Notes under the pieces: generated by a model
Database searches by the model: none
What the model saw: only the letters and a program-made list of their open reading frames with translations
Told to the model about the DNA's origin: nothing
Shown: piece after piece, positions 21,280 through 28,766 of the stretch
Position numbering within the stretch: the first letter of the stretch is position 1
Layout: each line of letters begins with the position of its first letter
Translations under genes and position numbers: made by a program
Virus record (IMG/VR): IMGVR_UViG_3300006616_000032
Span: 1 to 39,333 of that record
Length of the DNA: 39,333 nucleotides
Origin: a virus
Direction: 5' to 3' (one strand)

Positions 21280-22215
21280 TTAGTGTTTAATCCATTTCGC
21301 TTTATTTCTCAATACTTGAGCAAGCTCTTCAGATTTATAGTTAGTTAATCTTATTTTTGCATTGCGTAGTTTAGCGGCTGCTTCTTTTTTATACAAAGGC
21401 GCTAACTGTGCAACACTCGGTCTTAGCTTTACTAGATTGTACAATATATACGCGTATAAAGCATCCTCAGCTAGCTTTGGCACATAAACCTTAGTAAGAT
21501 CATCACTATCAGCTAAACCATCAGAAATATACTCTAAAATGATTAATTTATTTTCTCTATCCGCAAAGCTTCCATCAAAAAATATAATTCCACGTACAGT
21601 GTCAATATAAAAACCGCCACCTTTACGCATATCCTCTGGGTTACTACCGTATCTTTTATTGAAGTAAGAAAAGTTATCGTGATTGTAATTATTATTGTAA
21701 TAATCTTGTGCAGCTACTAAATCTCTGCTGTCATCTTGAAAGTCTTGTATTGCTTCTGAATTAGCAGCAAAGACTTGCTTGTCGTCGGAATCATATGTGT
21801 AATTAAAATTACTATCTTGCACCGGTGCCTGCGGGTTAATTGCTCCTCTTACAGGGTAAACAGGTATTTTTATTCCATCATCAGCAACCATTGATACTTT
21901 AACATAGTTGACGTAATCTTGTGGTAAAGGAAATTGCAGAGCTGGCCCTAATTCAATCTCAATAGATTTCTCAGAATGCAATACGTCATAACTAAACTCT
22001 TGTAAACCGCGCTGGGCCCAAAAAGCTATTTCGTAATCCGGCACTTTATTAAGCACTTTGTCATCACCTATGTAAGATATTACAAAGCTTTCTATTATAT
22101 CTTGTAAGCTTGATCTTTGATAATACCCTAGTTGTAGACCTTCGAGTACGTCATCTCTGCCTTCAAATCCAGCGTAATACTGCTTATCGTTATATTTTAA
22201 TTTAGATCCTGCCAT
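21280..22215 (-). CDS. Neck/tail ring protein (crAss-like), 311 residues
   Basis: The N-terminal half contains VPDYEIAFWAQRGLQEFSYD (58-77) and FPLPQDYVNYVKVSM. Both are recurring signatures of a structural protein found beside the muzzle gene in crAss-like and related flavobacterial phages. The first is a helix-rich adaptor-like part of the type that stacks under the portal; the second leads into a beta domain. The C-terminal part is helical and basic (YKKEAAAKLRNAKIR). Its start codon overlaps the last base of the upstream ring gene. Role: one of the head-to-tail or tail ring layers. Which ring it is cannot be decided from sequence. Confidence 0.7.
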   Translation of the reverse strand: MAGSKLKYNDKQYYAGFEGRDDVLEGLQLGYYQRSSLQDIIESFVISYIGDDKVLNKVPDYEIAFWAQRGLQEFSYDVLHSEKSIEIELGPALQFPLPQDYVNYVKVSMVADDGIKIPVYPVRGAINPQAPVQDSNFNYTYDSDDKQVFAANSEAIQDFQDDSRDLVAAQDYYNNNYNHDNFSYFNKRYGSNPEDMRKGGGFYIDTVRGIIFFDGSFADRENKLIILEYISDGLADSDDLTKVYVPKLAEDALYAYILYNLVKLRPSVAQLAPLYKKEAAAKLRNAKIRLTNYKSEELAQVLRNKAKWIKH

Positions 22216-22934
22216 TATCGTTCAGATTGAGTTATTTGTTGTTCTTTTTGTGCAGTAGCTTGCGCAACATCAACCGCTTTTACAGCAACACCTGCGTATT
22301 GACATATTTTTAGCACCAGCTCAGTAACTTCAGAGGGATGTAATTCAAAATCAGTAGATGTATTTGCGTTATATAACGGCTTGCTATTAACCATAGTATA
22401 GTCCCATTCAACTTCAGCAGGTGTTCTAACATAGTTGATTGTTATGGTAGGTTCTGTTGTTTCTGTTGCGTTAGGTGGATCTGGAATACAAACTAAACCG
22501 CCTTCGTGTCTAACATATATAGGTTGACGCACTGTTGGCTTAGTGTATTTTGATCTTTTAACATATGTAACATGCTTCGCTGACACTTCTTGTGCAACGT
22601 AATCGTCGTCATATATTACAGATACCAGGTGATAAAAATTCGATGGGTAAGGGTAATATCCTTGCGTAGTATTACCTGCTGGATTTGTAAAAGTAGTTTT
22701 AGATATTGTTTCTTCATTATCAAAATAAGAAATCTTTTCCTCAACATTACTTTGTATATCCGAATAGTCAGAACTATTTGTGGCTACCATGTTACGCATA
22801 GAAAAGTAACTGTGAAAAATCTCTTGTTGCGCTTGATTTGCAAAAAGGTTAAATTCAACTGGTGGTAAATAACCACGCTGCTCTTTATTTAGTATTTTTT
22901 GTACTGTTTGATATACTCTATCGATTCCTACCAT
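22215..22934 (-). CDS. Neck/tail ring protein (crAss-like), 239 residues
   Basis: It starts with a short helical block, VYQTVQKILNKEQRGYLPP (7-25), followed by EFNLFANQAQQEIFHSYF. This is a strong signature of a head-tail connector-like protein in crAss-like and flavobacterial phages. The middle is beta-rich, and the C-terminal helix is rich in Ala and Gln. It overlaps the next ring gene by one base. A perfect 11-bp hairpin lies 20 bases upstream of its ATG and may influence its expression. The product is probably a ring layer between portal and muzzle. Confidence 0.7.
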   Translation of the reverse strand: MVGIDRVYQTVQKILNKEQRGYLPPVEFNLFANQAQQEIFHSYFSMRNMVATNSSDYSDIQSNVEEKISYFDNEETISKTTFTNPAGNTTQGYYPYPSNFYHLVSVIYDDDYVAQEVSAKHVTYVKRSKYTKPTVRQPIYVRHEGGLVCIPDPPNATETTEPTITINYVRTPAEVEWDYTMVNSKPLYNANTSTDFELHPSEVTELVLKICQYAGVAVKAVDVAQATAQKEQQITQSER

Positions 22935-22954
22935 TTGTTATTTATTAATTAGTT

Positions 22955-22982
22955 GGTTATAGTTAAACGAATAACTATAACC
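22955..22982 (-). promoter_or_regulatory. Perfect hairpin ahead of the first ring gene
   Basis: GGTTATAGTTA (22955-22965) is fully complementary to TAACTATAACC (22972-22982), with a six-base loop. It lies between the stop at 22990 and the ATG at 22932-22934. In the direction of transcription it is followed by AACTAATTAATAAATAAC and not by a U-tract, so it is not a standard terminator. It could be an mRNA stability or processing element, or affect ring-gene translation. Confidence 0.65.
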
Positions 22983-22989
22983 TGGTATT

Positions 22990-23718
22990 TTACGAAAGCT
23001 TTTTAGTAATTGCTTTCATAACGTCTACACCTTCGTCTGTTTTTAAGAACCGTGCAAACGCTCCATATGGGTGTTCATCAAATGGAACAGTTAAAATCTT
23101 TTTACCGTTAGACGCCCATTTGAATACTGTATTGTCGTCAGTTAAATTAACGATATTAGCTTCTACAGCTCTATTTGCTAAGTTACGTAGTTTAATATCT
23201 TCGTCATTAGCAAGCTCTAAGAATAGTCCTGGATCGTTTTTAGCCAGTAAATAACAGTCACGTTTAATTTCTTTTGATGACATTTTAGCTACGTCTGAAC
23301 CAACTTCTGTACGTAATATAGCTTCAAGATGCTCAATATCAAGCTCTTGCACTAATTTAAGCGCTTCAAGCTCAAGCTCAATAAATTCAATATCGTCGTT
23401 GGCTTCTTGTACATAATCTAATTCCATCCAAATATTGTCTCTATCTGGGTGAAACTCAGAAAGTAATTGTTGTAACAATGGATTTGTTCGCGGTACAACT
23501 AAGTTGCCATCTGTAAATACGATATGCTCTAATTGTGCAAAACCATCTTGTTCGTCTCTAAATAAAGACTTTTGGTTTTTAGCATATCGTAATTCGCGGT
23601 TAGTCTTCTTGTCTTCATCAAAAAAGATTAATCCTGTGCTTTTAATTTTATAAGTTAACGGTGCTAAACCGTTTCGCAGAACATAAGTTCTGTCTTTAAT
23701 TTCCCAATTTTTTACCAT
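22990..23718 (-). CDS. Conserved structural protein after the capsid gene, 242 residues
   Basis: The N-terminal 70 residues are beta-rich (WEIKDRTYVLRNGLAPLTY near 5-23). The middle is strongly acidic and helical (EFIELELEALKLVQELDIE), and the last 60 residues are mixed. I recognise the opening as a type seen beside capsid genes in marine phages but know no function. It has no membrane segment and no catalytic motif. It sits between the major capsid gene and the ring genes and is set off on both sides by hairpins (23736-23770 upstream, 22955-22982 downstream), so its amount may be set separately. An auxiliary capsid or connector part is likely. Confidence 0.55.
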   Translation of the reverse strand: MVKNWEIKDRTYVLRNGLAPLTYKIKSTGLIFFDEDKKTNRELRYAKNQKSLFRDEQDGFAQLEHIVFTDGNLVVPRTNPLLQQLLSEFHPDRDNIWMELDYVQEANDDIEFIELELEALKLVQELDIEHLEAILRTEVGSDVAKMSSKEIKRDCYLLAKNDPGLFLELANDEDIKLRNLANRAVEANIVNLTDDNTVFKWASNGKKILTVPFDEHPYGAFARFLKTDEGVDVMKAITKKLS

Positions 23719-23735
23719 AATATATAATTTAATAA

Positions 23736-23770
23736 GGGTAAGTAATACCCCTGAAATTACATCAGGGGTA
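23736..23770 (-). promoter_or_regulatory. Overlapping, mutually exclusive hairpins just after the capsid gene
   Basis: TACCCCTGA (23746-23754) pairs with TCAGGGGTA (23762-23770), giving a perfect 9-bp stem with a seven-base loop. The same TACCC (23746-23750) can instead pair with GGGTA (23736-23740). In transcription order the large stem comes 24 bases after the capsid stop codon, and no strong U-tract follows. A partial terminator, an attenuator-like switch or a 3' stabiliser of capsid mRNA are all possible. Confidence 0.65.
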
Positions 23771-23793
23771 AAACCTACATTAATCAGTTAAGA

Positions 23794-25221
23794 TTATTTT
23801 TTCAACAATACGAAGTTGTTAGCTCCTTGAGTGATTAAACAACGCTCAGACAAGAATGAAACTCTCATCTCATCGATAGTAGAAGTAGATGCTCCTACAG
23901 ATCCAGTGATCCAAGTTTTCATTTTGCGGTTGTCAGTTTCAGAAGCGCGGTAACGTACGTGTAAGAATGGACGCTTGATGTTTTTACCAAGATCTTGATC
24001 GTACACAGTAGAAGTACCGGCAGGAATGATAGCTCCTTCGATATCTCCAAATCCTCCGCGAGTAGCGAAGTCATTTAAGTATTTCCAGTCAGTTTTATAG
24101 AAGTCATAAGACCCACGACGGAAACCAGAGAATCCTAAGTTAAGTGCCATATCCTCAGAGTTATTGAATACTCCGTAAGAAGTACCGCCAGTTCCGTAAG
24201 AATTTTTAGCAGCTAAAGCATCATCGATTGCTAAAGATAAGGCACGGTTGCTATAGATCATATTTTCTTCGATAGATCCGTTCTTATCTAATTGCTTCAA
24301 GATGTCATCAAATCCGCTCATATCAGTACCAAGATCTCCAGAAAGATCAGTGTATACATTTCCGCGAGCTTCTAATGCAGCGAAGAAACCTTCAGTTCCA
24401 GTGTAGTCAGAAGACAAAGTAGATCCAGTTGCTTTTTTCACTGATTCAACCATACTCATTTCTAAGTAGTCTTCAAAACGCTGACGAGTTTCGTGCTCAG
24501 ACTTTAAGTACCATAAGTACCCTGATTTTCCACCATCACCTTCAACTTCGATCCATCCGATTTGAGCAGTGTCAGAACCGTTGATAGCGTAGTTGTCTTT
24601 TAAGATGATTGGTTTGTTGGTGTATGAGCTGTAATCAGCATCAACAGATCCAACCATAGAATCAGTTCCTTTGGCGAATTCAGATCCGTAAGCTAATACA
24701 GTTGCTTTGCTATACCCAGTAGCTCCAGTAATTGCAGCCCAGTTAGCAGCACTATAACATACAGCGGTGAAAGTACCAGTTGTAGCAGAAGCGTTGGCTC
24801 CAGCAACAGTTACAACACCTTTTAATACAGGTCCTACAGCAGCGCCAGAAGCGTTTTTACCTTGAACCATTACAGTTTGTCCAGCACGGAATACAGGAGC
24901 AGCTCCAGAAGGAACAGCAGATCCGTCAGGATTAGCAGCAAACGTTACAGTAAATACGTTACCAGCGATAGCAACGTTATCGTAACGAGTGTGCAAACGT
25001 CCTTGCTCTACCCAACGAATTTCGTCAGATGTAGAAGGCATCTCAGCTGATACCATACGTAAGAAAGAAGAGATAGAACGATTTCCGTAGATCTCAGCTT
25101 CTTTTTCGTATACGTCAGGTAAGAATTGTTTTGTAAAATCAAAATCGGTAATATAGTTACCTTGGAATAAAACTCCTTTAGTAGACGAAGGAGTTAAGTT
25201 TTCAATGCCAGTTAATGCCAT
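23794..25221 (-). CDS. Major capsid protein (crAss-like, HK97-fold expected)
   Basis: The 475-residue length, position after portal and scaffold, and opening (GVLFQGNYITDFDFTKQFLP, then YGNRSISSFLRMVSAEMPS) match the major capsid proteins of crAss-like phages as I remember them. The N-terminal arm is followed by a beta-rich Gly/Ala insertion (about 85-165) and a long helix rich in charged residues (about 235-260), as expected for the HK97 fold with an added surface domain. The gene looks less AT-rich and more uniform in codon choice than its neighbours, in keeping with very high expression; this was judged by eye. The leader is AACTTAATTAAAATG without a Shine-Dalgarno sequence. Hairpins follow directly downstream. 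Confidence 0.85.
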   Translation of the reverse strand: MALTGIENLTPSSTKGVLFQGNYITDFDFTKQFLPDVYEKEAEIYGNRSISSFLRMVSAEMPSTSDEIRWVEQGRLHTRYDNVAIAGNVFTVTFAANPDGSAVPSGAAPVFRAGQTVMVQGKNASGAAVGPVLKGVVTVAGANASATTGTFTAVCYSAANWAAITGATGYSKATVLAYGSEFAKGTDSMVGSVDADYSSYTNKPIILKDNYAINGSDTAQIGWIEVEGDGGKSGYLWYLKSEHETRQRFEDYLEMSMVESVKKATGSTLSSDYTGTEGFFAALEARGNVYTDLSGDLGTDMSGFDDILKQLDKNGSIEENMIYSNRALSLAIDDALAAKNSYGTGGTSYGVFNNSEDMALNLGFSGFRRGSYDFYKTDWKYLNDFATRGGFGDIEGAIIPAGTSTVYDQDLGKNIKRPFLHVRYRASETDNRKMKTWITGSVGASTSTIDEMRVSFLSERCLITQGANNFVLLKK

Positions 25222-25238
25222 TTTAATTAAGTTTTAAG

Positions 25239-26402
25239 TTATTTTCTTAGTTTAATCTTTAATTTTGAGCTAGAATCTCCAGAAACTACTCTAAACTTTT
25301 GACCAGTCTTAGTTTCGATTACACCTTCTTGTCTTGGACCCATATCAATATTTTTAGCCTCCTTAGCGGATGTGCGCAGAGCATCGGCACGGCCTTGCTC
25401 ATAAAAATGTTCTGCTAGTTTATCTGCATTACGCGCAGCAAACAAAGCTTTGTGGTATCCAACGGCATCTTCGATTTCGCCTTTGTCGTTTAAATAATTA
25501 CCTATGAAGTTCGCAATATCACTTTGCGCTGTTTTAGTTTCAGCTGCATTGTTTACTTTAAAACGATATTTATTGCTTCCAACTTGGAAGTCAAAACCTT
25601 TAAAGTCATTATTGAAAACATCTTCAGTTTTCTTTAAAAAAGTTTGAGTAAGTTGCTGATTAGCTTCTTGGCTCTCTTTATAGTTATTATATTGCTCAAA
25701 AGCTTCTTGGTATTCGGTAGGAATATCTTGTTGCTTATTCAACTTGAGGTCAGCATAATATTTCTCACGATTACTTTGAAGGAACTTTTTTGCATTATAA
25801 ATCTCTTCTTTAAAAGCTCGCTTACGAGCTCTAATAGTTCTTTGATCGTCATTCTCCTCGTCATAAGAGAAGTTATCCTCTAAGAACTCTTCTATTTCTT
25901 TAGAATCCCAAGGTTTAGACTGTCTGTAATATTCTCTTAGCAAATCACCATCAGGTAATTTATCTAAATCCATATTCAATCTGACGTAGTCTTCAAGAGA
26001 ACCACCAGTCTCTTCCATAAACTCAACCAGCTTGTCTACATTTTCTGGTAAATTAACACTTGGTGTTTCTTGTACCGGCTTTTCAACTTGCTCTTGAACT
26101 ATGGGTTCTTCTTTAACCTCTTCTTCAGCTTGCTCAGGTTCGTCTTCAATTAATTCTAAAGGACTATCTTCGTCAGCTAAGTCTTCTTCAATCTCTTCAA
26201 CTGGAGCTTCTTCTTTTACAGGCTCTTCTTCTTTGTTAAGATCGTTTAAGTTAATTTTAGGTGTCTCTTCAGTTTCTTGACCAGCTGCCTCTGGGGTAAT
26301 ATCACCTTTTTCGACAGCTTGGTCTAATACTGCTTGTTCTTCTTGTTGTGCTGTCTTTTGTTCTGTACCTTCAACAGCACCTTTTATTTTCCATTCACTC
26401 AT
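25239..26402 (-). CDS. Scaffolding protein
   Basis: This 387-residue protein is very acidic at the N-terminus (about 40-115, many Glu/Pro pairs). The middle is helical and charged (about 160-250), and the end is basic (SSKLKIKLRK). It lies exactly between portal and major capsid, the usual place for a scaffold. Scaffold proteins of tailed phages are typically helical, acidic and tipped with a basic capsid-binding end, which fits. No protease motif was seen, so it may leave the head intact or be cut by an enzyme coded elsewhere. The final basic helix is the likely capsid-binding part. Confidence 0.75.
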   Translation of the reverse strand: MSEWKIKGAVEGTEQKTAQQEEQAVLDQAVEKGDITPEAAGQETEETPKINLNDLNKEEEPVKEEAPVEEIEEDLADEDSPLELIEDEPEQAEEEVKEEPIVQEQVEKPVQETPSVNLPENVDKLVEFMEETGGSLEDYVRLNMDLDKLPDGDLLREYYRQSKPWDSKEIEEFLEDNFSYDEENDDQRTIRARKRAFKEEIYNAKKFLQSNREKYYADLKLNKQQDIPTEYQEAFEQYNNYKESQEANQQLTQTFLKKTEDVFNNDFKGFDFQVGSNKYRFKVNNAAETKTAQSDIANFIGNYLNDKGEIEDAVGYHKALFAARNADKLAEHFYEQGRADALRTSAKEAKNIDMGPRQEGVIETKTGQKFRVVSGDSSSKLKIKLRK

Positions 26403-26429
26403 AATTTGATAATATAAAATAGTTTATTT

Positions 26430-28766
26430 TTATTTTGGTTCAAAAGCACTTAGGTCAAATCCACCAAGCACATCATTACCTTTAGACTCAAAAGGTTTTT
26501 CTTTTCCTTGTGAGATACGCTCTTTACTATTAAGTTCCATTTGCTTTAGCTTCATGTTAAGATCAAACTCGTATTGCATGAGTTCTTTCTTAGTCTGCGC
26601 TTCAACTTCAAGTTTCTTAATATCAAACTGTGTTTGTGCTTGCTGTAATTTCATTTTAGCTTCAGCTTTAATATTTTCAGCTTGTGCTTTTGCCATTTCA
26701 GCAGTTTCAGCAGCTTTACCGTTTGCTTCAGATTGTGCAGCTATATTTCTTTCCGCTATCATCTGGTCCGTAGCCATTTTCTTTTGTCTACGGTATTTTA
26801 ATAATTGATTAGCAAGTTTTATATTTTTAATTTGTCTAATATCAATTGCATCTTCAAGATGTATTTGATCTCTTGACAATGCCATTTGAATATTTTGCTC
26901 AACCAATTGTTTTTCGTCTTCATCAGGATCTAATTCTAAAAATATGCCAAAATCATGTAGATGAAGATTTTCCATTTCTTTTAATGATCCTACTGAAAAT
27001 TTACCAATGCTTGTTACTAAAGCATCTCTTTGTGGGTGAAACTCTAATATATCTTTAACACGTATTGCAATTGCTTCTGCAAGTGTTGTAGTAATATACA
27101 TAGAACTGTGCAGTATGTGTCTTGTTGCTGTATTTGAATTAGCAGCAGCGAGTTTTTGTACACCTACTAAAGCATAAGGGTCAGGATCAGATCCGTCACG
27201 TGCTTCATTCAATCCTGTTACATCTCTTATCATATTAAGATAATAATTGTATGATTGAATAAGCAATGCGCTTTGTTGACCACCACCACCTGGTAATTCT
27301 TGAATTGGTATTTTGCCAGGATTCATATCCCCCTCAACTGTCATTGATCTACCAATAACAGATCCTGTTTGGAAATATAAGTTTAATGCTTCTTGCGGGT
27401 TGTAACTTGTACCGTTACCTAAATCAATTTCAGCTAAACCATCTGCGTCTAGATAAACACCTGATGGTGTCATTCTTTGAATCACCTGTTGTAGCTTTAA
27501 GTGAGTAAGTTGAATTAAATCTGCATACGTTACCATACGAGATACTAAGCTTTCAATCTTACCTTTATACATACGTGGTGCACTAACTACATAATTCATC
27601 ATTACGCGATTTGCGTTTGATTGTGGTCTTACCATATTAGTGGCTTTTTCCCACTTAAGTAATTTATCAGTGCCCAACACTAAAACACCTTCGTAAACAA
27701 CTTCACGTGCTTGCGCAACACGTTCAAATCTTGTACGCTGATCTTTTGGTGGGTTAAAAGTATCATCTTTTTCAATCGCTTTTTTAGCGCCAGTAGATGT
27801 TTCTTTTATTTTATATACGCTCTTTTCCCAAGTCTTCCAGTTAAAGTATAAGACAGATAATGTATTACTGTCTCGTTCTTCAGCTGCGTTATTTGTCGCA
27901 TAGTCATAGTCTTTATAATTAGTTGACTTTTCTAACGCTTCTTTAAACTCTTCATTACTTAGCTTAGGAAATTGTTTTCTTAACTCATTACTTTTAATGT
28001 GTTTTACTTCACCAAAGTAATAACAGTCTTGAAAGTTAGGGTCTTCTGTAAACGAGTATACCAGATTAGCTGGATCAACATATTCTAATGTAACACCATC
28101 TGTGTTATTAAAACCATGCTTTGCTGATGATATACCTAATACAGTTTGGTCATAATCTAAACGTTTTTTTAGCTCATGATATTTGTTCTTTTGAAACGTG
28201 TTTTCAATAACCTGCTCTTCTGCTATTTCAATACCTTGCTTATAATTAAGCTGCATGTGTAACTCAAGCTCCTCTGTAGACTGAGGCAGCTGACCAGCTG
28301 GAATTTCGCGAGCATCAACGCCCATTATAGATTCCATCTCAATCATAAGTTCTTGAGTAGCCATTTCGGTTTCCATTAACTCAACAAACTTGGTTCGTCT
28401 TTCAGTCGCTAATGGATCCTGAGCAAAAGCTTTTATAGTAAACAGTCTATCCTGCATTCCGTTCACCACAATATCTACAAACTTAGGGATGATAGGCACA
28501 GGTTTCCAATCTAGGTTTAAGTACGAAAGATCTCCATTAATAGAAAATTCATCCTTGTACTTTTGAATAGATTGTTCTCCCCTGGCATATAACCGAAGTT
28601 TGTGAAATTCGCGTTGGTTCTGCACGTACCGACCTACGCCGGAATTCCTTTTGAACCATTCGTGCTGTATACCACGCGCCACTTCCATACCGTAATCTTT
28701 GCTCTTTTTAACAGAGTCAGAAACGATTTGGCTGGGAAATTGTGTGGATGTTTTAGCTCCTGCCAT
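26430..28766 (-). CDS. Portal protein (crAss-like)
   Basis: The 778 residues form the dodecameric DNA gate of the head. The N-terminal part (ARGEQSIQKYKDE near 58-70, then VPIIPKFVDIVVNGM near 89-103) matches portals of crAss-like phages as I recall. The middle includes the conserved GLNEARDGSDPDPYALVGVQ (about 513-532), which helps form the wing and stem. Residues about 660-745 are an uninterrupted charged, Ala/Gln-rich coiled coil corresponding to a long barrel or crown. The ATG overlaps the terminase stop by one base (TAATG). Order terminase, portal, scaffold, capsid is standard. Confidence 0.88.
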   Translation of the reverse strand: MAGAKTSTQFPSQIVSDSVKKSKDYGMEVARGIQHEWFKRNSGVGRYVQNQREFHKLRLYARGEQSIQKYKDEFSINGDLSYLNLDWKPVPIIPKFVDIVVNGMQDRLFTIKAFAQDPLATERRTKFVELMETEMATQELMIEMESIMGVDAREIPAGQLPQSTEELELHMQLNYKQGIEIAEEQVIENTFQKNKYHELKKRLDYDQTVLGISSAKHGFNNTDGVTLEYVDPANLVYSFTEDPNFQDCYYFGEVKHIKSNELRKQFPKLSNEEFKEALEKSTNYKDYDYATNNAAEERDSNTLSVLYFNWKTWEKSVYKIKETSTGAKKAIEKDDTFNPPKDQRTRFERVAQAREVVYEGVLVLGTDKLLKWEKATNMVRPQSNANRVMMNYVVSAPRMYKGKIESLVSRMVTYADLIQLTHLKLQQVIQRMTPSGVYLDADGLAEIDLGNGTSYNPQEALNLYFQTGSVIGRSMTVEGDMNPGKIPIQELPGGGGQQSALLIQSYNYYLNMIRDVTGLNEARDGSDPDPYALVGVQKLAAANSNTATRHILHSSMYITTTLAEAIAIRVKDILEFHPQRDALVTSIGKFSVGSLKEMENLHLHDFGIFLELDPDEDEKQLVEQNIQMALSRDQIHLEDAIDIRQIKNIKLANQLLKYRRQKKMATDQMIAERNIAAQSEANGKAAETAEMAKAQAENIKAEAKMKLQQAQTQFDIKKLEVEAQTKKELMQYEFDLNMKLKQMELNSKERISQGKEKPFESKGNDVLGGFDLSAFEPK

